From assembly GCA_016219645.1 (NCBI GenBank), contig JACRLR010000018.1, positions 62,001 through 126,000 on the forward strand: a stretch of DNA of 64,000 nucleotides, given 5' to 3'. Of this stretch, positions 43,638-51,922 are shown one piece after another. The notes beneath the pieces are model-generated. The model worked only from the letters and a program-made list of their open reading frames with translations. It was not told the DNA's origin and did not search any database. Numbering within the stretch: position 1 is the stretch's first letter; every line of letters starts with the position of its first letter. A program made the position numbers and the translations under genes. The stretch comes from Nitrospirota bacterium. Lineage in GTDB: Bacteria > Nitrospirota > Nitrospiria > Nitrospirales > Nitrospiraceae.

Positions 43638-44663
43638 ATGAAGATTGCGCTTGATGCCATGGGCTCTGACCATGGACCGGCCCCGGTCATAGAAGGGGCT
43701 CTCCAGGCTGCCCAGGAATGTGATGTCGAGGTGCTGTTGGTCGGTGATGAGACGACTCTCAACGCCGAATGTCGTCGTCTTGGTTGCACAGACTCTCGTG
43801 TATCTATTCGGCATGCTTCTCAGGTCGTCGAAATGCACGAGTCCCCGGCTGCCGTAGCCCGGAAGAAGCGGGATTCCTCCATCTGGATTGCTACGGAATT
43901 GGTCAAGAGCGGCGAGGCAAGCGCCGTGGTCAGTCCCGGCAACACCGGCGCCAGTATGGTGGCGTCATTCTTTCTGCTTGGGCTCACGAAGGGTGTCGAG
44001 CGCCCGGCGATCGCGACAAGCTTGCCCACTCTGACCGGTACGGCGATCATGTTGGATGTGGGGGCGAATGTGGACTGTACGGCTCAGCACCTCACTCAGT
44101 TCGCTATCATGGGGAATGAGTACGGCAAATACCTCTTTGGAAAACCCAACCCCCGTGTCGGGCTGTTGAGTATCGGGGAGGAGGACAGCAAAGGGAATGA
44201 AGTCACGAAGGAGGCGTTCAAGCTTCTCAAAGCGAGTACGCTCAACTTCATCGGCAATGTCGAAGGCCGTGATGTCTATAGTGGAAGCACCGATGTCGTG
44301 GTGTGCGATGGTTTTATCGGGAACGTCGCGCTGAAGATTTCCGAGGGGGTGGCCGATACGATCAAGAAGTTATTGATCAAGGAGATCTCCGGATCCTTCC
44401 TCGGTCGCTTGGCGTATCCTCTTATTGCCACGCCACTCCTAAACTTGAAGAAGAAAATCGACTATGCCGAGTTCGGGGGCGCCCCGCTTTTAGGTGTCAA
44501 TGGTATCACGATGATCTGCCATGGTCGTTCATCCGCCAAGGCGATCAAGAATGCCATCCGCCGGGCGAAGGGACTGGCTGAGCATCGCGTCGATGAGTTG
44601 ATTCGACGTGATATTGATGAGAGCCTCTCACAGACCAAGCCCACCGAGGATGCATCGGCATGA
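43638..44663 (+). CDS. plsX: Phosphate acyltransferase PlsX
   Basis: Converts acyl-ACP to acyl-phosphate for phospholipid synthesis. From the ATG at 43638 (MKIALDAMGSDHGPAPVIEGA) it has 341 residues. VSPGNTGASMVASFFLLG, LDVGANVDCTAQHL, LLSIGEEDSKGNEVTKEAF and VVVCDGFIGNVALKISEG are all PlsX hallmarks. Its stop overlaps the fabH start. The 160-bp gap before it holds a weak CTCGG/CCGAG hairpin. Confidence 0.96.
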   Translation: MKIALDAMGSDHGPAPVIEGALQAAQECDVEVLLVGDETTLNAECRRLGCTDSRVSIRHASQVVEMHESPAAVARKKRDSSIWIATELVKSGEASAVVSPGNTGASMVASFFLLGLTKGVERPAIATSLPTLTGTAIMLDVGANVDCTAQHLTQFAIMGNEYGKYLFGKPNPRVGLLSIGEEDSKGNEVTKEAFKLLKASTLNFIGNVEGRDVYSGSTDVVVCDGFIGNVALKISEGVADTIKKLLIKEISGSFLGRLAYPLIATPLLNLKKKIDYAEFGGAPLLGVNGITMICHGRSSAKAIKNAIRRAKGLAEHRVDELIRRDIDESLSQTKPTEDASA

Positions 44664-45634
44664 GAGCCCGCATTGTAGGGACTGGATCGTACGTACCGAC
44701 CAGGGTGTTGACCAATGCCGATCTTGAGCGGATGGTGGCCACATCGGACGAATGGATCGTCGAACGGACAGGCATCCGCGAGCGACATGTGGCCGGTCCC
44801 GGTGAAGCCTGTTCTGATCTGGGGGTAAAGGCGGCGGAGCGGGCCCTGACGGCTGCAGGGGTGAGTGCAGCCGATCTTGATCTGATTCTGCTGGCCACCT
44901 GCACCGGTGATCATCCGCTTCCTGCCACCGCCTGCCTGATTCAACATCAGCTGGGAGCCACGCGCGCGGCGGCCTGTGACCTGTCGGCTGCCTGTTGCGG
45001 GTTCGTCTATGCATTATCGATGGCGGATGCCTATGTGAAAACCGGCATGCGCCATGTCTTGATTATCGGGTCGGAAGTGATGTCGGCAATTACCGACTGG
45101 ACCGATCGCAATACCTGTATCTTGTTCGGCGATGGGGCTGGAGCAGCGGTCGTCAGTGCGAGTGAGAACGACCGAGGTATTCTTTCAACACATCTTCGTT
45201 CTGATGGCGCGCTCTGCGAATTGATTGCGGTGCCGGGGGGGGGATCGCGTTTGCCGCCTTCTGACAAGGTTGTGGCGGAACGGATGCAGTATATCAAGAT
45301 GAGGGGGAACGAGACCTTTAAGGTGGCGGTTCGGACCTTGGAAGAAGTCGCGCGGGAGACCCTGGCTGCGAATCATCTCCGTGTGGAGGACCTCGACCTC
45401 TATGTGCCGCACCAGGCGAATGTGCGTATTCTCAAAGCAGTCGCTGAGCGTCTCGGACTCCCGCCGGAAAAAGTGATGTTGAATCTTGATCGGTATGGCA
45501 ACACGTCAGCAGCATCGATTCCCATTGCCTTGGATGAAGCCCTGCAGCAGGGGCTGATCAAAGAAGGAAGCCTGGTGATGTTAGGGGCCTTCGGCGCCGG
45601 ACTGACCTGGGCATCTGCGCTCATCAGGTGGTAG
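44660..45634 (+). CDS. fabH: Beta-ketoacyl-ACP synthase III
   Basis: Initiates fatty acid synthesis by condensing acetyl-CoA with malonyl-ACP. The 324-residue thiolase-fold enzyme has its catalytic Cys in DLSAACCGFVYAL (near residue 114), His in VPHQANVRI (near 251) and Asn in RYGNTSAASIP (near 281). ILFGDGAGAAVV is also typical. The ATG overlaps the plsX stop by 4 nt. Confidence 0.97.
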   Translation: MRARIVGTGSYVPTRVLTNADLERMVATSDEWIVERTGIRERHVAGPGEACSDLGVKAAERALTAAGVSAADLDLILLATCTGDHPLPATACLIQHQLGATRAAACDLSAACCGFVYALSMADAYVKTGMRHVLIIGSEVMSAITDWTDRNTCILFGDGAGAAVVSASENDRGILSTHLRSDGALCELIAVPGGGSRLPPSDKVVAERMQYIKMRGNETFKVAVRTLEEVARETLAANHLRVEDLDLYVPHQANVRILKAVAERLGLPPEKVMLNLDRYGNTSAASIPIALDEALQQGLIKEGSLVMLGAFGAGLTWASALIRW

Positions 45635-45645
45635 GGGACGAAGCT

Positions 45646-45740
45646 TTCAGCGATCAGCTGTCAGCTCCGGATCGGAAATTCTCGCTGATGGCTGAGGGCT
45701 GACCGCTGACGGCCTTCCAGAACTTTTTCCCGTTGACATT
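45646..45740. repeat. Imperfect inverted repeat between fabH and fabD
   Basis: AGCGATCAGCTGTCAGC on one side faces GCTGATGGCTGAGGGCTGA and GACCGCTGACGG on the other, giving a palindrome of short CAGC/GCTG words. A short perfect hairpin, CCGTTGACATTCAACGG (45733 onward), follows; its TTGACA might also act as a -35 box for fabD, without a clear -10. Confidence 0.45.
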
Positions 45741-45853
45741 CAACGGGGATTCGACGATATCTAACGTCATGGGAGCGGCGCGATGCGCTGCTCCAGTGTG
45801 ATCCTGTAAATGATCAAGAGTAACCAGTAGCCTCGTGCAATCACCCCAGTAGT

Positions 45854-46855
45854 ATGGCGACTCTCCAATCCACAAGGTCATCCGGTATTGGACTGGTCTT
45901 TCCGGGACAGGGGTCTCAATCAGTCGGGATGGGAAAAGCGCTGCTTGCAGTTGACCCGGGCATTAAGAGTCTCTATGAAGAGGCCTCCTCGGTGCTGGGA
46001 TATGACATCGCCGCATTGTGTTTTGAGGGGCCCGCAGAACGGTTGAACCTCACGGAATATACACAGCCTGCCTTGCTGGTGAGCAGTATGGCCGCGCTCT
46101 ATGCCTTCAAGCCATTGGGTATTTCGCCGGTTGCAGTGGCCGGTCACAGCCTTGGCGAATATTCGGCGCTGGTTGCAGCGGAGGGCATGACCTATCGGGA
46201 GGCGGTGGGGATCGTGCAGAAGCGAGGCCGCTATATGGCCGAAGCGGTTCCGCCAGGAACAGGGCTTGTCGCTGCGCTTCTCGGTCTCGGCGCTGACGTG
46301 GTGAAAGAGGTCTGCCGGGAGGCCTCATCTGCTGGAGTCGTGGCTGCAGCAAACTTCAATTCTCCTGGCCAGATTGTCATTGCCGGAGAAAAGGCTGCGG
46401 TGGAACGGGCCATTGAACTGGCAAAGGGCAAAGGATGTAAGAAGGCGATCCCACTCCCCGTCAGTGTGCCGGTCCATACGCCGCTTATGCAGCAGGCCGC
46501 TGATCGACTTGCCGAAGATTTGGCAGCGATCAACTGGTCCGATCTCAAGATGCCTTTGGTCAACAATGCGGAAGCGAGAGCGATCAACAAGGCCTGTGAT
46601 ATCCAGGCATCATTGGTACGACAGCTTCCTTCTTCAGTCCTCTGGGAAGATAGCGTGAAGGTCATGGCTGCAATGGGTGTGAAGACGTTCATCGAGGTCG
46701 GGCCGGGAACGGTGTTGTGCGGCTTGATCAAACGGATTCTGCCGGACGCCGTGACTCTGAATGTCAACGATCCGAAGTCGCTTGAGGCGACCCTAAGGAC
46801 GTTAAACGTGAATCGTGAAACGGTAATGTCAGAGCGTTTAACGAATAACGTTTAG
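45854..46855 (+). CDS. fabD: Malonyl-CoA:ACP transacylase
   Basis: Transfers malonyl groups to ACP. It has VFPGQGSQSVGMGKAL near the N-terminus, the nucleophile motif AGHSLGEYSALVAA (Ser near residue 98), and VPVHTPLMQQAADRL with the active-site His. The protein is 333 residues, about 20 longer than usual: after the normal end LNVNDPKSLE come residues encoded by a repetitive CGTTAAACG-type sequence. The ORF ends 2 nt before an in-frame-independent ATG preceding fabG. Confidence 0.96.
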   Translation: MATLQSTRSSGIGLVFPGQGSQSVGMGKALLAVDPGIKSLYEEASSVLGYDIAALCFEGPAERLNLTEYTQPALLVSSMAALYAFKPLGISPVAVAGHSLGEYSALVAAEGMTYREAVGIVQKRGRYMAEAVPPGTGLVAALLGLGADVVKEVCREASSAGVVAAANFNSPGQIVIAGEKAAVERAIELAKGKGCKKAIPLPVSVPVHTPLMQQAADRLAEDLAAINWSDLKMPLVNNAEARAINKACDIQASLVRQLPSSVLWEDSVKVMAAMGVKTFIEVGPGTVLCGLIKRILPDAVTLNVNDPKSLEATLRTLNVNRETVMSERLTNNV

Positions 46856-46860
46856 CGATG
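46797..46860. repeat. Short-word palindrome forming the 3' end of fabD
   Basis: ACGTTAAACGTGAATCGTGAAACG is followed after a short loop by GCGTTTAACGAATAACGTTTAGCG, an imperfect palindrome of CGTTAAACG-like words. It encodes the non-conserved last ~18 residues of FabD and its stop. Confidence 0.55.
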
Positions 46861-46872
46861 AACGGAGTTGTG

Positions 46873-47616
46873 ATGTCACTTCAAGGCAAGGTTGCGATTG
46901 TGACAGGGGCGGCTCAAGGAATTGGGCGTGCAATAGCGGAAGTGCTGGCCCAAGCCGGGGCCGATATTGCGGTGGCTGATCTCGATCCGAGCCGGTCGAT
47001 GGACACGATTGCGGCGGTCGAGCAGCTTGGGCGCAAGGCATTAAACGTCAAAGTCAATGTGGCAGACGCCGCTGACACCAAGGCCATGGTCGATCACGTG
47101 CTCAAGGAATGGGGGAAGGTCGATATCCTGGTGAACAATGCCGGGATTACGCGAGACGGGCTATTATTGCGGATGAAGGAGGAAGACTGGAACCTGGTGT
47201 TGCAAGTCAATTTGAACGGGACGTTCAATTGCATCAAGGCGGTCTTGCTCTCGATGACCAAGCAGCGGTATGGTCGTATCGTCAACATTGCGTCGATCGT
47301 CGGGGTGATGGGAAATGTGGGCCAGGCGAATTACGCAGCATCGAAAGCGGCGGTGATTGGATTGACCAAGACGGTTGCACGTGAATATGCCAGCCGCTCA
47401 ATCACGGTGAATGCGGTCGCGCCCGGTTTCATCGATACGGCCATGACACAGGGATTATCGACAGAAGTGAAAGACACGCTTCAGAAGCAAATTCCCTTAG
47501 GGCGGCTGGGTACTCCGGCTGATATTGCGGCGGCGGTGCGCTTTCTCGTGTCGGACGAAGCCGCCTATATCACAGGGCATGTCTTACATGTGAACGGTGG
47601 GATGTTGATGGTGTAA
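46873..47616 (+). CDS. fabG: 3-oxoacyl-[ACP] reductase
   Basis: A 247-residue short-chain dehydrogenase that reduces 3-oxoacyl-ACP with NADPH. It has the cofactor loop VTGAAQGIGRAIAE, VNNAGITRDGLLL near residue 88 and the catalytic Ser-Tyr-Lys set (NIASIVGVMGNVGQANYAASKAAVIGL). The ATG at 46873 (MSLQGKVAIVTG) with CGGAG upstream is preferred; an ATG 15 nt earlier is also possible. Confidence 0.96.
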   Translation: MSLQGKVAIVTGAAQGIGRAIAEVLAQAGADIAVADLDPSRSMDTIAAVEQLGRKALNVKVNVADAADTKAMVDHVLKEWGKVDILVNNAGITRDGLLLRMKEEDWNLVLQVNLNGTFNCIKAVLLSMTKQRYGRIVNIASIVGVMGNVGQANYAASKAAVIGLTKTVAREYASRSITVNAVAPGFIDTAMTQGLSTEVKDTLQKQIPLGRLGTPADIAAAVRFLVSDEAAYITGHVLHVNGGMLMV

Positions 47617-47635
47617 CGGCTCTATCAGAATATTG

Positions 47636-47641
47636 TATAAT
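47636..47641 (+). promoter_or_regulatory. Possible -10 box of an acpP promoter
   Basis: A perfect TATAAT 40 bp before acpP. The matching -35 region is poor, so this is only suggestive of a separate acpP promoter, which many bacteria have because ACP is needed in large amounts. Confidence 0.3.
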
Positions 47642-47681
47642 GCTGCGGGCTATAGGCCTGCAGTGACAAGGAGGATACAGG

Positions 47682-47939
47682 ATGGGAAAGGAGGCAGGAA
47701 AAGCAATGGGTACTGTGGATGAACGGGTGAAAAAAATTATCGGTGAGCAGTTAGGAGTTGAAGAAGATGAGGTGACGCCGGAAGCCAGTTTTGTGGAAGA
47801 CCTTGGCGCCGATTCGCTCGATACGGTTGAGTTGGTGATGGCCCTTGAAGAAGAATTCGGCATTGAAATCCCCGACGAAGATGCGGAGAAGATTCTGACG
47901 GTCGGGAAAGCACTGGACTATATAAAGGAAAAAGCGTAG
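47682..47939 (+). CDS. acpP: Acyl carrier protein
   Basis: The acidic carrier of growing acyl chains. The phosphopantetheine serine is in [20 protein letters not shown]. Two starts each have their own good ribosome site: the ATG at 47682 behind AAGGAGG (85 residues), and the ATG at 47706 behind AAAGGAGG (77 residues, beginning [17 protein letters not shown] and nearer the usual ACP length). The upstream site overlaps the first codons of the longer form. Confidence 0.95.
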   Translation: MGKEAGKAMGTVDERVKKIIGEQLGVEEDEVTPEASFVEDLGADSLDTVELVMALEEEFGIEIPDEDAEKILTVGKALDYIKEKA

Positions 47940-47954
47940 CAGCCTCAGAACGTG

Positions 47955-49205
47955 ATGAGTCCTCGCTCGACCAGGCGGATTGTGGTAACCGGTCTGGGGC
48001 TGATTACGCCTCTGGGAACCGGTGTCGACAAGACATGGAAGGCCATCTGTGCCGGCGAGTCCGGCATCAGTCGAATCACAAAATTCGATCCTGCAGCGTA
48101 CGATGCCCAAATCGCCGGCGAAGTGAAAGACTTCGATCCAGCCCAGTTCATCGAGAAAAAAGAAATCAAAAAGATGGATACGTTCATCCATTATGCCGTG
48201 GGCGCAGCCCAGCTGGCAGTGGATGATGCGGGGTTTACCGTAGCGCCGGAAGAGGCCACGAAAGTCGGTGTCTATATTGGCTCTGGTATCGGAGGGCTAG
48301 GATCGATCGAGCACTATCATAAGATTCTGCAGGAAAAAGGCCCTGGGCGTGTCTCCCCATTTTTCATTCCCATGACCATCATCAATCTGGCCTCCGGTCA
48401 GGTGGCGATCAGGCTGGGTGCCAAGGGACCGAACTCCTGTGCTGTGACTGCCTGTGCGACGGGCAATCATTGCATCGGGGACGCGTACCGACTGATTCAG
48501 GCTGGTGATGCTGATGTCATGATTGCCGGCGGGGCGGAGGCCGCCATCACGACGTTGGGTGTCGCAGGGTTTGCGGCGTCGAAAGCCCTGTCATTCCGCA
48601 ACGACGATCCGACGAAAGCGAGCCGGCCATTCGACAAGGATCGTGACGGGTTCGTGCTTGGCGAGGGCGCCGGAGTTGTGGTCTTGGAAGAATTGGAGCA
48701 CGCGCGTCGGCGAGGCGTTCGTATCTACGCCGAGTTGATCGGCTACGGCATGAACAGCGACGCCTACCATATTACTGCCCCGTCTGAAGAGGGCGAAGGC
48801 GCAGTCCGGTGCATGGAGTTGGCGCTCAAAGATGCCGGTATCCGCAAGGACCAGGTCGGGTACATCAACGCGCATGGCACGTCGACGATGGCTGATGCCA
48901 TTGAAACCAAAGCCATCAAGCAGGTGTTCAGTGAGCAGGCCTACCACATACCTGTCAGTTCGACTAAGTCGATGACCGGCCACCTACTCGGGGCAGCTGG
49001 CGGGATTGAAGCGGTGTTTACGGTTCTGGCGCTTCACCACGGGATACTCCCACCGACGATCAACCTCGATCATCCGGACCCTGCCTGCGACCTGGACTAT
49101 ATTCCGCATAGGGCCAGGCCTGCTACGGTAACGGTGGCGCTGTCGAATTCTTTTGGATTCGGTGGGGTCAATGCCTGCCTGCTCTTCAGGAAGCCTGATG
49201 TCTAA
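47955..49205 (+). CDS. fabF: Beta-ketoacyl-ACP synthase II
   Basis: The elongating condensing enzyme, 416 residues from the ATG at 47955 (a GTG one codon earlier is possible). It has [15 protein letters not shown] at the start, the catalytic Cys in [15 protein letters not shown] (near residue 163), and the His pair in [14 protein letters not shown] (near 303) and [15 protein letters not shown] (near 337). The C-terminal [14 protein letters not shown] is typical. Confidence 0.97.
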   Translation: MSPRSTRRIVVTGLGLITPLGTGVDKTWKAICAGESGISRITKFDPAAYDAQIAGEVKDFDPAQFIEKKEIKKMDTFIHYAVGAAQLAVDDAGFTVAPEEATKVGVYIGSGIGGLGSIEHYHKILQEKGPGRVSPFFIPMTIINLASGQVAIRLGAKGPNSCAVTACATGNHCIGDAYRLIQAGDADVMIAGGAEAAITTLGVAGFAASKALSFRNDDPTKASRPFDKDRDGFVLGEGAGVVVLEELEHARRRGVRIYAELIGYGMNSDAYHITAPSEEGEGAVRCMELALKDAGIRKDQVGYINAHGTSTMADAIETKAIKQVFSEQAYHIPVSSTKSMTGHLLGAAGGIEAVFTVLALHHGILPPTINLDHPDPACDLDYIPHRARPATVTVALSNSFGFGGVNACLLFRKPDV

Positions 49206-49207
49206 CC

Positions 49208-49270
49208 AGCATCATTCATGAGCGCTTCAGCGGCAATTGCCGGTCTGCTGCTACGACGCGCTTTCCGCCA
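49208..49270. repeat. Family C-like repeat end before rnc
   Basis: GCATCATTCATGAGCGCTTC at 49209 onward and the following CGGCAATTGCCGG resemble one end of the 40465-40647 element (CATTATTCACGAAGGCTTC on its minus strand). A related inverted piece lies after rnc. Confidence 0.45.
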
Positions 49271-49366
49271 GCGGGCTTGCTGCTCGAATTCTCTCTGTAC
49301 TGTTGGGGGCTGGGGCCATGGTTGGGGGTCTCTGTCCCCGGTGTGTGGTATGCGGATCCATCGACT

Positions 49367-50074
49367 ATGACTTCGGCTTCTTCTGCCGATGTGCTCCAAT
49401 CCTCGTTGGGTTATCGATTCAAGGCTCTGTCCTTGCTCGAGGAGGCCTTGACCCATTCCTCCCTGGTCAATGAACAGAAAACAGCGTCGCCTCAACATAA
49501 CGAGCGGCTTGAATTTCTCGGCGATGCCGTGTTGTCGCTTGTGATCAGTGAGTATCTCGCTTCCGTGTTGCCGCAGTCTTCAGAGGGGGTGCTCTCCAAG
49601 GTGAAAGCACGTTTGGTCAGCGAGGCGTCGTTGGCGCAGGTGGCCCGTAGGCTCGGACTCGGGGAGCATCTCAAGCTCGGGCGCGGGGAGGACCGTTCGA
49701 AAGGGCGTGAAAAAGATTCGTTGTTGGCCGATGCACTGGAGGCGGTACTTGCGGCGGTTCATCTTGATGGAGGGTTCGAAGCAAGCCGCAGGGTGACGCA
49801 CCAAATTTTCGCAGAGGAACTCACGCATGTTGCCGCGCAACAGGAGCAGCCGGGAGCAGGCGACTATAAAACTCAGTTTCAAGAATGGTGTCAAAAGCGG
49901 TACGACACATTGCCGCGCTATGTGACCGTTCGAGAAACAGGACCAGACCACCAAAAGTTATTCGAGGTGGAACTGTCCATTCAGAGCCAGGTCGTCGGCA
50001 GAGGGTCTGGACGCAGCAAGAAGGAGGCGGAGCAACAGGCGGCGAAGCAGGCTCTCCAACAGGTAGAGGCTTGA
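49367..50074 (+). CDS. rnc: Ribonuclease III
   Basis: Cleaves double-stranded RNA in rRNA and mRNA maturation. From the ATG at 49367 it has 235 residues. The RNase III signature HNERLEFLGDAVLSLVISEYL is near residues 44-64 and KDSLLADALEAVLAAVHLDGG near 119-139, with the catalytic acidic residues present. The C-terminal dsRNA-binding domain begins at about 163 (DYKTQFQEWCQKR) and ends GSGRSKKEAEQQAAKQALQQ. An open frame upstream of 49367 is unlike the family and overlaps a repeat. Confidence 0.95.
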   Translation: MTSASSADVLQSSLGYRFKALSLLEEALTHSSLVNEQKTASPQHNERLEFLGDAVLSLVISEYLASVLPQSSEGVLSKVKARLVSEASLAQVARRLGLGEHLKLGRGEDRSKGREKDSLLADALEAVLAAVHLDGGFEASRRVTHQIFAEELTHVAAQQEQPGAGDYKTQFQEWCQKRYDTLPRYVTVRETGPDHQKLFEVELSIQSQVVGRGSGRSKKEAEQQAAKQALQQVEA

Positions 50075-50078
50075 TCAA

Positions 50079-50136
50079 GCTCGCCCGAACGTTGGCGATT
50101 GCAGCAGAAACACTCATGAGTGATGTGGGCGAGTCG
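50079..50136. repeat. Family C-like repeat end after rnc
   Basis: GCAGCAGAAACACTCATGAGTGATG is an inverted relative of the sequence before rnc at 49208. Small outer arms CTCGCCC (50080) and GGGCGAG (50127) pair around it, just after the rnc stop. Confidence 0.45.
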
Positions 50137-50190
50137 GCACGGTAGGGTCACCTCACAAGGGGATCAGTTACTAATCCAGGGAGGCGTATC

Positions 50191-50796
50191 ATGCAGAGAC
50201 GAATGATTGTGAAAATGTCCGCGGTGGCGCTCACGCTTGCTGGGGGTCTGTTGCTGGGGATGGGTACCCTCTTTGCGGCTGACAAGTCTGCGGCAGGAAC
50301 AGTAGAAGGAATAAAAGGTCCCAAGGCGACGCTCAAAACGAAGTTTGGCGATATGGACATCGTCTTCTTTCCCGAGAAGGCCCCCAAACATGTTGAAAAT
50401 TTCATCGCGTTGGCAAAATCCGGTTTCTATAACGGCACGATCTTTCATCGAGTAATTCCAGGATTCATGATCCAGGGAGGCGATCCCAATACCAAAGATC
50501 TGAACAAGCCGGAGACCTATGGTCAGGGGGGGCCGAGCCAGAAGCTCAAAGCCGAGTTCAATGACATCCCTCACCGGCGAGGGATTCTCTCCATGGCACG
50601 CACGAATGATCCCAACAGTGCCGGTTCGCAGTTCTTCGTTGTCGTCAAGGATTCGAATTTTCTCGATGGGCAATATACGGTCTTTGGTGAAGTGGTGAAG
50701 GGGATGGAGGTGGCGGACAAGATTGTCAACTTGCCGAGGAACAGCCGTGATCTTCCCACAGAGCGCGTGGAGATGACGGTCGTGGTGGGCGAGTAA
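50191..50796 (+). CDS. Exported cyclophilin-type peptidyl-prolyl isomerase
   Basis: A 201-residue protein with an N-terminal signal sequence (hydrophobic residues about 9-28, likely cleaved after LFAA). The cyclophilin domain covers the rest: FHRVIPGFMIQGGDPN near residues 86-101 with the catalytic Arg, FNDIPHRRGILSMARTNDPNSAGSQFFVVV near 131-160 and YTVFGEVVKGMEVADKIV. It should assist folding in the periplasm. GGGAGG precedes the ATG. The next gene, 3 nt on, encodes a close paralogue. Confidence 0.93.
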   Translation: MQRRMIVKMSAVALTLAGGLLLGMGTLFAADKSAAGTVEGIKGPKATLKTKFGDMDIVFFPEKAPKHVENFIALAKSGFYNGTIFHRVIPGFMIQGGDPNTKDLNKPETYGQGGPSQKLKAEFNDIPHRRGILSMARTNDPNSAGSQFFVVVKDSNFLDGQYTVFGEVVKGMEVADKIVNLPRNSRDLPTERVEMTVVVGE

Positions 50797-50799
50797 ACG

Positions 50800-51444
50800 A
50801 TGCGAGGTTGGCGGACGATGACGCATGATTCTGTTGTCATAAAAAGTCTCGTGTTGGCCGGCATGCTATTGGGGATTGGTCTTCTTACGGGCTGTGGAGG
50901 AAAGGCCGAGGTGGCACCGGTTCCGTCTCCGCCTCCGCCCAGCGTCGGTCCAAGAGCCATCATCAAGACAAAGTTCGGAGACATGCATCTCAAGTTCTAT
51001 CCGGATGTGGCTCCAAATCATGTTGGAAACTTCATCAAGCTGGCCAAATCAGGCTTTTACGATGGGACGATCTTTCACCGGGTGATTCCAGGCTTTATGA
51101 TCCAGGGAGGTGATCCCAATACCAAGAACTCGCTGCGCAAGGACACCTATGGGCAGGGTGGGCCGAAGGATGAGAAGGGTAATCCGATCTTGCTCAAAGC
51201 AGAGTTCAGCGACATCCCGCACAAGCGAGGCATTGTGTCGATGGCGCGAGCGAACGAGCGGGACACAGCTGGGTCGCAGTTTTTCATTGTCGTCGAGCCG
51301 TCTCACTTCCTCGATGGAAAATACACGGTGTTTGGCGAGGTAGTAAGAGGGCTTGGCGTCGCCGATAAGATCGTGGCTCTCGCAAGAAATGCTCAGGACC
51401 TACCGAACGAGCGGATTGAGATAACGGTGACGATTGTTGAGTAG
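50800..51444 (+). CDS. Lipoprotein cyclophilin-type peptidyl-prolyl isomerase
   Basis: A 214-residue paralogue of the preceding protein. The signal sequence ends in the lipobox LLTGC, so it is probably membrane-anchored, followed by a Pro-rich spacer (PVPSPPPPS). Cyclophilin motifs are intact: FHRVIPGFMIQGGDPN, SDIPHKRGIVSMARANERDTAGSQFFIVV and YTVFGEVVRGL. It differs by a short insert GPKDEKGNPILLKAEF. An ATG at 50818 is an alternative start. The pair is evidently a tandem duplication with diverged localisation. Confidence 0.92.
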   Translation: MRGWRTMTHDSVVIKSLVLAGMLLGIGLLTGCGGKAEVAPVPSPPPPSVGPRAIIKTKFGDMHLKFYPDVAPNHVGNFIKLAKSGFYDGTIFHRVIPGFMIQGGDPNTKNSLRKDTYGQGGPKDEKGNPILLKAEFSDIPHKRGIVSMARANERDTAGSQFFIVVEPSHFLDGKYTVFGEVVRGLGVADKIVALARNAQDLPNERIEITVTIVE

Positions 51445-51469
51445 CGGTGTGGTTTCACGGACCCAGAGC

Positions 51470-51535
51470 ATCCGCAATAACAATGTGCTCGCTCGATGTG
51501 CGCAGTTGGAGTTCATGAGGCTGCGCTGCTCGTGG
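51470..51535. repeat. Degenerate family A element
   Basis: TGTGCTCGCTCGATGTGCGCAGTTGGAGTT at 51483 onward looks like a collapsed family A core (TGCTCGC and TGCGCAGT with the middle missing), written here as two overlapping short motifs. The flanks are weakly complementary. It lies after the second cyclophilin gene. Confidence 0.4.
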
Positions 51536-51560
51536 AGTGTAGAAAGTAGAAAAGCGGATG

Positions 51561-51887
51561 CTATTTTTTGATGGTATCGATGAATGTACGGAGACGGGCT
51601 CGTTCCGACGGGAAGAACAGAATGAAGCTCAGACCGAAAGCGCGGCCTGAGACCCAACGTACAGAGGCTCGTTCAACCTTGATGGGAGGCGACTGGTCGG
51701 GTAGGTAAATTGTGAGCTGAACGTCGAGCCCTTCCGCCATGTTGACGTCAGATTCGGCTCGACAGCCGGAGGTTGAGATGTTCGTCACTGTCGCATCGCC
51801 TTCAATCTCTCCGGAAGCAAATCCCAGGATGCAGCGTAACTCCACTCGGCGCGCTTTTCTGATCTTTTGTTCTCTCCCAGCGCTCAT
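51561..51887 (-). CDS. PilZ domain-containing protein
   Basis: A 108-residue single-domain protein. The PilZ signatures are RKARRVELR near residues 10-18 (RxxxR) and NISTSGCR near 36-43 (in place of DxSxxG), so c-di-GMP binding is likely but the second motif is a variant. It ends the minus-strand run of three genes (propeller protein, zinc protein, PilZ), 35 nt after its neighbour. A link to the type IV pilus genes at 29.6-34 kb is possible but not shown. Confidence 0.82.
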   Translation of the reverse strand: MSAGREQKIRKARRVELRCILGFASGEIEGDATVTNISTSGCRAESDVNMAEGLDVQLTIYLPDQSPPIKVERASVRWVSGRAFGLSFILFFPSERARLRTFIDTIKK

Positions 51888-51922
51888 GGTCAGTGTCCTA
51901 CCGTACTGGGCGTGGTTCCCCG

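Noticed and set aside
49277-49366. Longer N-terminus for RNase III
   Set aside because: The extra residues are Trp/Gly-rich and unlike the family; the ATG at 49367 gives the normal length.
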